This document shows, in pieces, positions 8,699 to 17,600 of a stretch of 64,000 bases of DNA. A program made the translations under genes and the position numbers. Under the pieces are notes generated by a model. The model saw nothing but the letters and a program-made list of their open reading frames with translations, did no database searches and was not told where the DNA came from. Positions within the stretch are counted from its first letter, which is position 1, and each line of letters opens with the position of its first letter. The DNA lies in contig CP018627.1 in assembly GCA_002021875.1 (NCBI GenBank), positions 9,300,001-9,364,000 of the forward strand, given 5' to 3'. The stretch is from Streptomyces hygroscopicus. Its GTDB lineage: Bacteria > Actinomycetota > Actinomycetes > Streptomycetales > Streptomycetaceae.

Positions 8699-10063
8699 GT
8701 GAAAGAAATCCTCGATGCCATCATGTCCGGTACGGCCACCAGTGAGGACTACGCGGCCCTGCCGTTACCCGAGCACTACCGGGGCGTCGTGTTGCTGGCC
8801 GAGGAGGCGGAGAAGTACGCCGGGGCCGAGGACACCTGCCGCAGCCCGAGCGACTCGCTGCATCTCTTCGACGTGCCCACACCGGAACCGGGGCCCGGCG
8901 AGGTGCTGGTGGCGGTCATGGCCAGCAGCATCAACTACAACACGGTGTGGAGCGCGCTCTTCGAGCCCATCCCGACCTTCCGCTTCCTGTCCCGGTACGC
9001 CCGCACCGCACCGGAGGCGGCCCGCCACGACCAGCCGTTCCACGTCGTCGGCTCGGACCTGTCCGGCGTCGTCTTGCGCGTCGGTGCCGGGGTTCACAAG
9101 TTCAAGCCGGGCTCCGAGGTGGTCGCGCACTGTCTCTCCGTCGAGCTGAACGACGCGGACGGTCATGGCGACAGCATGCTCGACCCCGAGCAGCGGATCT
9201 GGGGCTTCGAGACGAACTACGGCGGGCTGGCGGAGATCGCCCTTGTCAAGGCCAATCAGCTGATGCCCAAGCCGGCCCATCTCACGTGGGAGGAAGCGGC
9301 GTGCTCACAGCTGGTGAACTCGACCGCATACCGTCAGTTGGTCTCTCGTAACGGTGCTGCCATGAAGCAGGGCGACGTCGTGCTGATCTGGGGCGCGGCC
9401 GGCGGGCTCGGGTCGTACGCCACTCAGATCGTGCTCAACGGCGGAGGTATCCCCGTCTGCGTCGTCTCCAGTGAGGCCAAGGCCGACCTGGTCCGCTCGA
9501 TGGGGGCCGAGATCGTCATCAACCGGTCGGCCGAGGGGTACCGCTTCTGGCGAGACGAGTCCACGCCCGACCCCAGGGAGTGGCGCCGCTTCGGGTCGCA
9601 GATCCGCGAGCTGACCGGCGGCGAGGACCCCGACATCGTCTTCGAGCACCCGGGCCGGGAGACCTTCGGCGCCAGCGTTTACGTGGCCCGGCGTGGCGGC
9701 ATCATTGTGACCTGCGCTTCCACGTCCGGGTACGACCACGCATTCGACAACCGTTACCTGTGGATGAACCTCAAACGGGTGGTCGGCACCCACTTCGCCA
9801 ACTATCGGGAGGCGTGGGAGGCCAACCGCCTCATCATCAAGGGAATGGTTCACCCCACGTTGTCCAGGTGCTACAGGCTGCACGAGACCGGTCGGGCGGT
9901 CGACGCCGTGCACCGTAACCAGCACAGCGGGAAGGTGGGTGTGCTCGCCCTCGCTCCCGAACGCGGCCTCGGGGTAACCGATCACGCCATGCGGGCGCGG
10001 CTGTTACCGCAGATCACCCGCTTCGAGGACGGTCACACTGATTGGCCAGGAGTCACTTCATGA
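8699..10063 (+). CDS. ccr: Crotonyl-CoA carboxylase/reductase (CCR)
   Basis: This enzyme reductively carboxylates an alpha,beta-unsaturated acyl-CoA with NADPH and CO2, giving ethylmalonyl-CoA or a longer 2-alkylmalonyl-CoA as PKS extender. The 454-residue protein is an MDR-family reductase with the NADPH loop WGAAGGLGSYATQ. CCR hallmark residues are visible: Asn in SSINYNTVWSALFEP, Phe-Glu in WGFETNYGG, and His in VVGTHFANYRE. The substrate-pocket segment is VNSTAYRQLV. GTG at 8699 is preferred to 8654 because AAGGA lies just upstream and family members begin KEILDAI. Two TTA codons (8765, 10004) are present. It precedes the methoxymalonyl-ACP genes on the same strand. Chain length of its substrate cannot be read by eye. 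Confidence 0.95.
   Translation: MKEILDAIMSGTATSEDYAALPLPEHYRGVVLLAEEAEKYAGAEDTCRSPSDSLHLFDVPTPEPGPGEVLVAVMASSINYNTVWSALFEPIPTFRFLSRYARTAPEAARHDQPFHVVGSDLSGVVLRVGAGVHKFKPGSEVVAHCLSVELNDADGHGDSMLDPEQRIWGFETNYGGLAEIALVKANQLMPKPAHLTWEEAACSQLVNSTAYRQLVSRNGAAMKQGDVVLIWGAAGGLGSYATQIVLNGGGIPVCVVSSEAKADLVRSMGAEIVINRSAEGYRFWRDESTPDPREWRRFGSQIRELTGGEDPDIVFEHPGRETFGASVYVARRGGIIVTCASTSGYDHAFDNRYLWMNLKRVVGTHFANYREAWEANRLIIKGMVHPTLSRCYRLHETGRAVDAVHRNQHSGKVGVLALAPERGLGVTDHAMRARLLPQITRFEDGHTDWPGVTS
8765..8767 (+). promoter_or_regulatory. TTA leucine codon in the CCR gene, first copy
   Basis: This is codon 23 (context AALPLPEH), in frame with GTG 8699. A TTA so early in a structural gene is unusual and would stall translation without the bldA tRNA. 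Confidence 0.85.
10004..10006 (+). promoter_or_regulatory. TTA leucine codon in the CCR gene, second copy
   Basis: This is codon 436, near the C-terminus (context RLLPQI), in frame with GTG 8699. Confidence 0.85.
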
Positions 10064-10194
10064 CCCATGAGCCCGTCCGGCGCGCTTGTGGTTCACGCGC
10101 TCACCCTCGCCGCGGAGTCCGGACGGTCCGGCCGACTGGCTGGACTCTGTCCTGCCCGGCACCATCCTGACCCCAAAGCGAGTAGGCGGCCGAT

Positions 10195-11055
10195 ATGCAG
10201 CAACCACACCACCACCTCGTCGTCCTCGGCGCTGGCGTCATGGGCGCGAGCATCGCGACCTTGGCGGTCGGCCACGGCGTCCCTGTCACCCTCATCGACG
10301 TGAACGACGCGAAACTCGCCGCCGCTGAGTCCAGGATCGCCGGGGAACTGCGCCTGGCCCGACTCATGGGGGCACTGCCCGAGCACGCCCCCGAGGTGAC
10401 CGTGACCACCAGCGGCCACCTTGCCGACGCCGCCGGTGCCACCGCCGTCGTCGAGGCCGTCACGGAGGACGCGGACATCAAGGAGAAGGTCCTTGCTGAG
10501 GTCTCCGCCGTGGTGGCGCCCGGCACGGTCCTGGTGTCCAACACCTCCTCCATCCCCATCGACGAACTCGCTTCGGCGGCCGCACGTCCGGCGGAGGTCG
10601 TCGGCACCCATTTCATGAACCCGCCCTACCTGATCCGCACCGTGGAGGTGATCCGCGGCGCCCGCACCGGCGAGCAGGCCCTGGCTGCCATCCACTCCCT
10701 TCTCGGCGCGCTGCGTCGGCAGCCGGTCGTAGTGCGGGACGCGCCGGGATTCGTGACCAGCAGACTGCTCCATCCCATGATCAACAACGCCGCCCGGGTG
10801 GTTCAGGAGGGCACCGCGACCGTCGAGGATGTCGACACCCTCATGCAGGGCTGCCTCGGCCACGCCACCGGCCCGCTGCGCACCGCGGATCTCATCGGCA
10901 TCGACAACCTTGTCGACTCACTCCGGGTGCTTCACGAGCGCACCGGGGACCCGGGCTGTCTGCCGTGCGACCTTCTCCTGGAGAAGGTGCGGGCCGGTGA
11001 CATCGGCCGCAAGTCCGGCCGGGGCTTCTACACCTACCAGGGAGATATGTCGTGA
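10195..11055 (+). CDS. fkbK: 3-hydroxyacyl-CoA dehydrogenase-like enzyme of methoxymalonyl-ACP synthesis (FkbK/Asm13 type)
   Basis: This enzyme oxidises the ACP-bound glyceryl/hydroxymalonyl intermediate on the way to methoxymalonyl-ACP. Its 286 residues begin with a Rossmann fold (VVLGAGVMGASIATLA). They continue with the family catalytic region SNTSSIPIDEL and GTHFMNPPYL (catalytic His), and the C-terminal helical domain of 3-hydroxyacyl-CoA dehydrogenases. The ATG at 10195 starts right at the Rossmann motif. It is first in a tightly packed set: its stop overlaps the ACP start by four bases (GTGA). The order dehydrogenase, ACP, acyl-CoA dehydrogenase, FkbH matches the ansamitocin asm13-16 set. 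Confidence 0.92.
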   Translation: MQQPHHHLVVLGAGVMGASIATLAVGHGVPVTLIDVNDAKLAAAESRIAGELRLARLMGALPEHAPEVTVTTSGHLADAAGATAVVEAVTEDADIKEKVLAEVSAVVAPGTVLVSNTSSIPIDELASAAARPAEVVGTHFMNPPYLIRTVEVIRGARTGEQALAAIHSLLGALRRQPVVVRDAPGFVTSRLLHPMINNAARVVQEGTATVEDVDTLMQGCLGHATGPLRTADLIGIDNLVDSLRVLHERTGDPGCLPCDLLLEKVRAGDIGRKSGRGFYTYQGDMS

Positions 11056-11321
11056 CCGTGTCACCGGAAAGCACCACCGAACAGGAACTCCTGGACTTTC
11101 TCCACAGCCGGACCAAGAAGGTGTGGCAGGAGGACGCCGACCTCTTCGCCTCCGGCGGTCTGTCCTCGCTCTTCGCGATGGAGATCGTCGTACACCTGGA
11201 GAAGAGCTACGGCGTCTCGGTCCGCGGCAAGGATTTGAAGCTGGACAACTTTCGCACCGTCAGGAGCATGGTATCCCTGGTCCGCCGGCTCCAGGGCGCG
11301 TACGGAGACGCCGGTGAGTGA
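11052..11321 (+). CDS. fkbJ: Stand-alone acyl carrier protein for methoxymalonyl unit (FkbJ/Asm14 type)
   Basis: This is an 89-residue discrete ACP on which the glycerate-derived unit is built before transfer to an acyltransferase (AT) of the PKS. The helix II region reads DLFASGGLSSLFAMEIV; the phosphopantetheine serine should be Ser39, just before Leu40. The usual Asp of the DSL motif is replaced by Ser, as in the FkbJ-type carriers I recall. GTG at 11052 overlaps the previous stop by four bases, and the gene overlaps the next start by eight, so translation is probably coupled. Confidence 0.92.
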   Translation: MTVSPESTTEQELLDFLHSRTKKVWQEDADLFASGGLSSLFAMEIVVHLEKSYGVSVRGKDLKLDNFRTVRSMVSLVRRLQGAYGDAGE

Positions 11322-12429
11322 TGAGTTCGCCGACGCGGCCGCCTTCGTCGCCGCCCTGGTCGGTGACCGGGCCGGGGGCTGGGACCTGGACGGCCTGATC
11401 CCTGAGCCGCTGCTGCGTGAACTCGGCGCGACCGGCCAACTGTGCGCCGGCGTCGCGACCGAGTACGGCGGCCCGGGCTGGAGCAGCCTCGCCGGCGGGG
11501 AGTTCACCGCGCACGTCGGCAGCCTGTGCAGCTCCCTGCGAAGCGTCATGACCTCCCAGGGCATGACCGCCTGGACCATCGAACGCCTCGGTACCACGGC
11601 CCAGTGCCGCGCCTATCTGCCCCGCCTGACCTCCGGCGAGCTCGCCGCCGTGGGCTTCAGCGAACTCGAGGCCGGCAGCGACCTTTCGGCCATCCGCACC
11701 ACCATCCGCAGCGAGGGCGACACCCTGGTCGTCGACGGTCACAAGGTCTGGGTAACCGCCGCCCACTACGCCGACCTGCTCGTCGTCTTCGGACGATACG
11801 GCGAGGGAGCCGCCGCCGTCGTGATCCCCGCCGACACGCCCGGTGTCCGGGTGCGACGGGTCGCAGACCCGATGGGCTGCCGCGCCGCGGGCCACGCCGA
11901 AGTGACCCTGCAAGGAGTACGGATCCCCGCCGATCAGTTGCTCGGCGGCGACGGAACGTCCTTGCCGTTGCTCGTGACCACCGCCCTCGCGTACGGCCGT
12001 ATCTCGGTCGCCTGGGGCTGTGTCGGCATCCTGCGCGCCTGTCTGGCAGCGGTCGCCTCCCACGCCACCGCGCGGCACCAGTTCGGCGTGCCACTCGCCT
12101 CCCACCAGCTCGTCGCGCGTCACGTCGCCGAGCTCTACATCGCCGAGCAGACCGCCACCCGCGCCTGCGAGCACGCGAGCCGCTGCTGGGACGACGGAAC
12201 GCCCGACATGGTGAGCGCTACCGTGCTCGCCAAACACGTCAGCGCGGTGCAGGCCGCCCGCGGAGCCGCCATCGCCGTACAGGTCATGGCCTCGGCAGGC
12301 GCAAGGGACGGTCACGTGGTGGCCCGCGCCTACCGCGACGCCAAACTCATGGAGATCATCGAAGGCAGCAATGAGATGTGTGAACTGATGCTCGCGCAGC
12401 ACGCGCTGGCCCCCATGGGAGCGTCATGA
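11314..12429 (+). CDS. fkbI: Acyl-CoA dehydrogenase-like enzyme of methoxymalonyl-ACP synthesis (FkbI/Asm15 type)
   Basis: This is a 371-residue FAD enzyme of the acyl-CoA dehydrogenase fold. It is thought to oxidise the carrier-bound three-carbon unit together with FkbK. Visible landmarks are the N-terminal helical region, the FAD/substrate strand GFSELEAGSDLSAI, the middle beta-domain (VDGHKVWVTAAHYADLLVV), ARHQFGVPLASHQLV in the C-terminal helices, and EIIEGSNEMCELM carrying the usual position of the catalytic Glu. The start overlaps the ACP gene by eight bases and the stop overlaps the fkbH start (ATGA). The substrate is inferred from the gene set. Confidence 0.92.
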   Translation: MSDEFADAAAFVAALVGDRAGGWDLDGLIPEPLLRELGATGQLCAGVATEYGGPGWSSLAGGEFTAHVGSLCSSLRSVMTSQGMTAWTIERLGTTAQCRAYLPRLTSGELAAVGFSELEAGSDLSAIRTTIRSEGDTLVVDGHKVWVTAAHYADLLVVFGRYGEGAAAVVIPADTPGVRVRRVADPMGCRAAGHAEVTLQGVRIPADQLLGGDGTSLPLLVTTALAYGRISVAWGCVGILRACLAAVASHATARHQFGVPLASHQLVARHVAELYIAEQTATRACEHASRCWDDGTPDMVSATVLAKHVSAVQAARGAAIAVQVMASAGARDGHVVARAYRDAKLMEIIEGSNEMCELMLAQHALAPMGAS

Positions 12430-13487
12430 GCGGCGCCCCGGTCGTGAAATGCCTGGTGTGGGACCTCGACAACACCCTGTGGAACGGCACCCTTCTGGAG
12501 GACGGCCAGGTCCTGCTGGACGACGGGATCCGCGCCGTGGTCACGGAACTCGACTCCCGCGGCATCCTGCAGTCGGTGTGCAGCCGCAACGACCACGACC
12601 AGGCGTGGGCCCGGTTGGAACAGCTCGGGATCGCCGAGTACTTCGTCCTGCCGGAGATCGGCTGGGGGCCCAAATCCAAGGCGGTGGAACGAATCGCGCA
12701 GCGCCTGAACTTCGCCCACGTCACCATCGCCTTCATCGACGACCAGCCGGCCGAACGCGCCGAGGTCACCTATCACCTGCCCGACGTCCGCTGCTATCCC
12801 GCCGACGCCGCCCGCACCCTTCCCGGCCTGGCCGAGTTCAGCCCTGCCGTCAGCACTGTGGACTCCCGGCGCCGCCGCGCCATGTATCAAGCCGCCGCCC
12901 GCAGGGACGCCGAACGGGACGCCTTCGAAGGACCCGACGAGGATTTCCTGCGCAGCCTGGAGCTTGTCATGGGAATCGGCCGGGCCACCCTGGAGGACCT
13001 CACCCGGGTCGAGGAACTGACGCAGCGCACCAGCCAGATGAATGCCACGGGCGTCCACTACTCCCACGACACCCTGCGTGCGCTGATGGCCGACCCCGCC
13101 CACGAAGTGCTGGTTACCACCCTCACCGACCGATTCGGGCCGCACGGCGCGGTCGGAGTGATCCTGCTGGAGAAGCACCCGGACCTGTGGCATCTGAAGC
13201 TGCTGGCGACCTCGTGCCGGGTGGTCTCCTTCGGCGCGGGATCGGTGATCCTGAACTGGCTGGTGGACCGGGCGTCCGCCGCCGGAGCACACGTGGTGGC
13301 CGACTTCCGGCGCACGGACCGTAACCGCATGATGGAGGTCGCCTACCGCTTCGCAGGCTTCGAGGAGTCACTCTGCTCCTGCGTCGAGGCCCTGGATGGC
13401 GCAGGCCGGGACGTCGAGCGGCTCCATCTCGTGGCCGATCCGAGACCGGCGCCGGCCACGATGCGCCTGGAGACCTCCGGCGTGTGA
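12426..13487 (+). CDS. fkbH: FkbH-like HAD protein, glyceryl-ACP forming (Asm16 type)
   Basis: This enzyme takes 1,3-bisphosphoglycerate, dephosphorylates it and loads glyceryl onto the dedicated ACP, starting the methoxymalonyl pathway. It has 353 residues. The HAD nucleophile motif is VWDLDNTLWNGTLLEDG near the N-terminus, followed by the second HAD-like motif FIDDQPAERAEV. The C-terminal half is an acetyltransferase-like domain with TQRTSQMNATG and HGAVGVILLEK. ATG at 12426 overlaps the preceding stop by four bases. It ends a four-gene overlapping operon; a strong hairpin follows at once. Confidence 0.94.
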   Translation: MSGAPVVKCLVWDLDNTLWNGTLLEDGQVLLDDGIRAVVTELDSRGILQSVCSRNDHDQAWARLEQLGIAEYFVLPEIGWGPKSKAVERIAQRLNFAHVTIAFIDDQPAERAEVTYHLPDVRCYPADAARTLPGLAEFSPAVSTVDSRRRRAMYQAAARRDAERDAFEGPDEDFLRSLELVMGIGRATLEDLTRVEELTQRTSQMNATGVHYSHDTLRALMADPAHEVLVTTLTDRFGPHGAVGVILLEKHPDLWHLKLLATSCRVVSFGAGSVILNWLVDRASAAGAHVVADFRRTDRNRMMEVAYRFAGFEESLCSCVEALDGAGRDVERLHLVADPRPAPATMRLETSGV

Positions 13488-13492
13488 CCAAT

Positions 13493-13536
13493 GTGCCTCG
13501 GGGCTGTGACGTCATCGGTTGTCACAGCCGAGGCAC
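13493..13536. terminator. Bidirectional terminator between fkbH and the O-methyltransferase gene
   Basis: The left arm (13493-13510, GTGCCTCGGGGCTGTGAC) pairs with the right arm (13521-13536, GTCACAGCCGAGGCAC). All 16 right-arm bases pair and two G bulge on the left, around a 10-base loop. It lies in the 56-bp gap between two converging genes, where a shared terminator is expected. No long T-run follows, as is usual in actinomycetes. Confidence 0.85.
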
Positions 13537-13543
13537 GTGTCAG

Positions 13544-14212
13544 TCAGGCCCCTTTACGGCGGGCGAGGGTGACACCGTCGGCGACGGTGAGCATGCTCAC
13601 CTCCACACGTTCGTCGTCGCGTAGCAGGGCGTTCAGCGCCCGAACCCCTTCGGTGTTCGCGTCCGTGAAGGCCGGGTCGGCGACCTGCCCGAAGAACAGC
13701 GTGTTGTCCACGACGATCAGACCGCCGGGCCGCACCAGTTCCAGCGACTGCTCGTAGTACCGGGGGTAGTTGACCTTGTCCGCGTCGATGAACACCAAGT
13801 CGAAGCTTGCCGGACCCCGCTCGGCGAGCAGCTCCCCGAGGACGGCGAACGCGTCCTCGACGCGCTGCTCCACGCGGTCGGCCACCCCCGCCCGCTTCCA
13901 GTAGGGCACGCCGATAGACGGCCAACGACCGGTGATGTCGCAGGTCACCAGGTGCCCGTCGGCCGTCAGCGCCCGCGCCATGCACAGAGCGCTGTAGCCC
14001 GTGTAGGTGCCCAGCTCCAGCACGTCGGCCGCGCCTGTCATCCGAACCAGCAGGGCGAGGAACTGCCCCTCCTCCGGATTTATCTGCAGCGCAGTTCCGC
14101 CGGGCAGCCCGGCCGTCTCCTCCCGCAGCTCACGCAGGACGTCGTCCTCCCGTAGAGAGAAGTCGCGAACGTAGTCCAGCAGTGGTGAACTCAGGATCAG
14201 CTGGTCGGCCAC
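13544..14212 (-). CDS. fkbG: SAM-dependent O-methyltransferase for methoxymalonyl-ACP (FkbG/Asm17 type)
   Basis: This enzyme should methylate the hydroxyl of hydroxymalonyl-ACP. It is a 222-residue class I methyltransferase of the caffeoyl-CoA/catechol type. The SAM-binding motif is [16 protein letters not shown], the metal-binding region [14 protein letters not shown], and the next strand [13 protein letters not shown]. It starts at a GTG on the minus strand with a GGAGAG-like site upstream. Unlike the ansamitocin arrangement it is on the opposite strand to the other four methoxymalonyl genes, converging on fkbH and diverging from the PKS. Assignment to this pathway rests on position and on fold. 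Confidence 0.88.
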   Translation of the reverse strand: MADQLILSSPLLDYVRDFSLREDDVLRELREETAGLPGGTALQINPEEGQFLALLVRMTGAADVLELGTYTGYSALCMARALTADGHLVTCDITGRWPSIGVPYWKRAGVADRVEQRVEDAFAVLGELLAERGPASFDLVFIDADKVNYPRYYEQSLELVRPGGLIVVDNTLFFGQVADPAFTDANTEGVRALNALLRDDERVEVSMLTVADGVTLARRKGA

Positions 14213-14538
14213 GTGGTGCTCTCCATCCGGTACACGCGGCGCACCGGGCAGAACCGGCTGTGATAGCCGCGGGCCGCGAATGCTTTCGAAATCTACCTGA
14301 CACCGGCACGGGTCTCATGCCTTCGGGCGGGAGCTACCAGACCAAGGGATGCCGCGCGCAGGTCGTCCTGTCTAGTGTCGTTCGGGTCAGAGCTTGATCT
14401 TCGCGAAGCAGCCTGATGCCTGCACGCCCGCCGAACGACGAGATTCCCTTGCCGGCAAAGGAATCCGTGTTCTTTGTGAAGACCCTCCGAGCTGACTCGC
14501 CCCCGAATGGAGAAAGCCGGAAGGAGAATCGAGCCAAG
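14213..14538. promoter_or_regulatory. Divergent intergenic region between fkbG and the PKS operon
   Basis: This ~325-bp gap separates the minus-strand methyltransferase from the first PKS gene. It must hold the promoter of the long PKS-AHBA operon, and that of fkbG. An in-frame ATG at 14416 would extend the PKS by 41 residues, but that extension shows no family pattern. No consensus promoter could be called by eye. Confidence 0.5.
14521..14526 (+). promoter_or_regulatory. Ribosome binding site deciding the PKS A start
   Basis: AAGGAG lies 12 bases before the GTG at 14539. Residues from that GTG ([20 protein letters not shown]) line up with the N-termini of AHBA loading modules such as RifA, which favours this start over ATG 14416. 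Confidence 0.6.
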
Positions 14539-17500
14539 GTGCTTCCCGACTTGCTCACCCCGCTATCGGTCGTCCTCAGCCAGAACGCGCGCCGGTTCCC
14601 GGACAAGATCGCTTTCGAGGACGACCGGCGCGCGATCACCTACCGAGAACTCGAAGCACGGACCCGGAGACTCGCCGGTCACCTGGTCGGCCTCGGTGTC
14701 CGGCGCGGCGACCGGGTGGCTCTGTGTCTCGGCAACTCGGTCGCGATGGTGGAGAGCTACCTCGCCGTGGTACGGGCCGGCGGCATCGGCGTACCGATCA
14801 ACCCGCAGGCCGCCCCGGCGGAAATGAAATACCTCCTGGCCGACAGCGCAGCGACGCTCGCCCTCACCGGCACCGCGAATGCCGAGACATTTCTTCAGTC
14901 GATTCCCCGAGCGACACGCGAGGTGTCCGTCGTCGTGGCCGACGCCCTCGGCCCCGATGCCGGACACACCTTGCCCCCGGGCACCGTGGCGTACGAGGAA
15001 ATCGTCGCCACCGAGCCCGTCACCGAAGCCCCCGATGACCTCGGCCTGGACGAGGTGGCCTGGATGTTCTACACCTCGGGCACCACCGGCCGCCCCAAGG
15101 GCGTCCTGTCCACCCAGCGCAACTGCCTCTACTCCGTTGCCTCCTGCTACATTCCCGTGCCCGGACTCACCGAGCATGACCGCGTCCTGTGGCCACTGCC
15201 GCTCTTCCACAGCCTGTCGCACATCGCCTGCGTCCTGTCGGTCACCGTCTCCGGAGCCACCGCACGGATCATGGACGGCAGTTCGGCCGACGACATCCTG
15301 ACCGCTCTCCGCGAGAACCGTTCCACCTTGCTGGCAGGCGTCCCCACCACGTACCACCACTTGGTCGGCGTCGCCCGCCGCACCGGGCTGTCTCTGCCCG
15401 ACCTGAGGATCGGCCTTGTCGGGGGTGCCGTCACCGGCCCCGGACTGCGCCGTTCCTTCGAGGCGGCCTTCGGCGTCCCGCTCGTCGACGCCTACGGCAG
15501 CACCGAGACCTGCGGCGCCATCACCATCAACCCGCCCGACGGCCACGTGGTCGAGGGCTCCTGCGGCCTGCCCGTGCCCGGCGTCGGCGTCCGGATCGTC
15601 GATCCCCGCACCGGACAGGAGGTGCCCGCCGGGCAGGAGGGCGAGGTCTGGGTCAACGGGCCGAACGTCATGGTCGGTTACCACAACAACCCGCAAGCCA
15701 CCGCCGAGGTCCTGCAGGACGGCTGGTTCCACACCGGCGACCTGGCCCGGCGCGACGAAGCCGGCTACTTCACCATCTGCGGCCGTCTCAAGGATGTCAT
15801 CATCCGCGGCGGCGAGAACATCCACCCCGACGAGATCGAGGCCGCCCTGCGCGGGGCCGAGGGCGTGGCCGACGCCGCAGTCGCGGGCATGCCCCACGAC
15901 ACCCTCGGCGAGGTCCCCGTCGCCTGGGTGGTTCCCGGTCCGGACGGCGTCGACCTCACCCGGCTGCTCGACCACTGCCGCACCCAGCTCTCCCCGTACA
16001 AGCTCCCCGAACGCATCCATGAGGCCCGGACCATCCCCAGGACCGCCTCGGGGAAGGTCATCCGTCGACTCCTCACCGACCTGCCGGCCCGGCTGCGATA
16101 CGCCACCGACGGTCACTACGAGGGACTGATGCTGAGGGACTGGAGCAACGCGGCAGTCTCCTCCGACGAGCCGGAAGAGCTTCGCTGGGCGGTGGTGGGC
16201 CGCAGCGCCGACACCGATGGTCTGGCCGCCGCTCTTCGGAAGGCCGGCGTCGCCGACGTACGGCAATACCCTGACCTGTCAACGTCACGCACCACCCCTG
16301 ACGCGGCCACCGACGTGACTGTCCTCGCCGAGGCGGACGCGGACACGCTGACGCCGTCCCGTGCTGGATCGGCCGAGAAGACAAGCTCCCGGCTTGTCGT
16401 CCTCACCCGGGGCGCGACGGCTGTTACCGACCGGGACGGGACGCCAGCGCGCACCGAAGTCACGCTGTGGGCCGCCGCACGGGCCGCGCAGGCCGACGGA
16501 GGGTACGGCGCACCGCTGACAATCGTCGACGTCGAAGCCTCCACCCCGGAGTCCGTGTACGCCGGAGCGCTGATCGCCGCCGTCGCCTCGGGCCTGCCCC
16601 AGCTCGCCGTACGGGACGGGAACCTGCTGCGGCCCAGGCTGGTCCGCCTCCCCGTCGTGGACGGACCGGATTCCGCCACGCCGGCACTCGACGGCCCCGT
16701 GATCGTCACAGGCGCCGACACGAAGACAGGTGCCGCCCTCGCCCGCCATCTGGTCACCGCGTACGGAACACGCCACCTCGTGCTCGTCCAGGCAACCGAT
16801 ACCGTCGACGACCGGGGCCGGGCCGAGCTACCGGCGGACGGCGTGGAGATCGTCCGTGTCGTGGCCGACGGCTCGGATCCGCTGGAGCTCCGTGCGGCCC
16901 TGACCAGGACCGGTCCGGTGACCGCGGTCGTGCACACCGCTGACGACCCCGAACTCGCCCGAACACTGGACGACCTCACCGCCGCCGACGATCTCGCCGC
17001 GTTCGTGGTGGTGACCGACGCTGCCGCACTGTTGGGCGCACAGCCCGACAGTCTTGCCCCGACGGTGGTCACCGCCGCCCTCACCGAGGCGGTGGTCCGC
17101 GACCGCCGGCTGCGCGGACTACCCGGCTCGCTGCTGGCCCTCGGCCGGCCGGAGGAGGGCCCCGGCGCCTTCGACGCACTGATCGAGACCGGAACCCCGG
17201 CCCTGGTGGCACTTTGGCCGACCACCGTCAACCCGGGCGACCGAGTACAGACGCTCCTCGACACCCTGACCGGCCAGGAGCCTCGCGCCACAGCACAGGC
17301 CGACGAGACGATCACCGCCGCCCTACGCGCGCGCCTCGCAGACCTGCACGAGCGGGACCAGCTCGCCCTGCTCGGCGAGATGATCCGCCAGGAGATCGCC
17401 TCCGTCCACACCCGCACGAGCACCGAACTCACCGTGGCAGGCCGGTCCTTCCGCGATCTCGGCCTCGGCTCCCTCGCCGTCGTCGAGCTGCGCAACCGGC

Positions 17501-17600
17501 TGACCGGACGAACCGGGCTGCGCCTGCCCACCACCGTGACCTTCGACCACCCGACTCCCGAGGCTCTTGCCGGACACCTTCGGGCCAGGGTCCTGGGTCT
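14539..17600 (+). other. PKS A loading module: adenylation - vestigial KR-like - ACP
   Basis: The adenylation domain (to about 16110) has [58 protein letters not shown] and the terminal Lys loop [11 protein letters not shown]. It would activate AHBA as an adenylate and load the ACP, whose phosphopantetheine Ser is at 17470-17472 (LGLGSLAV). Between them, about 16180-17230, lies a KR-like region whose nucleotide loop reads [13 protein letters not shown] instead of the usual GGTGxLG. It has no Ser-Tyr-Asn catalytic set, so it is structural or vestigial. Confidence 0.88.

Noticed and set aside
14416..14538. ATG 14416 as the start of PKS A
   Set aside because: The 41-residue extension has no similarity pattern to loading modules and no ribosome site, while GTG 14539 has AAGGAG and matches the family start. 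It cannot be fully excluded.
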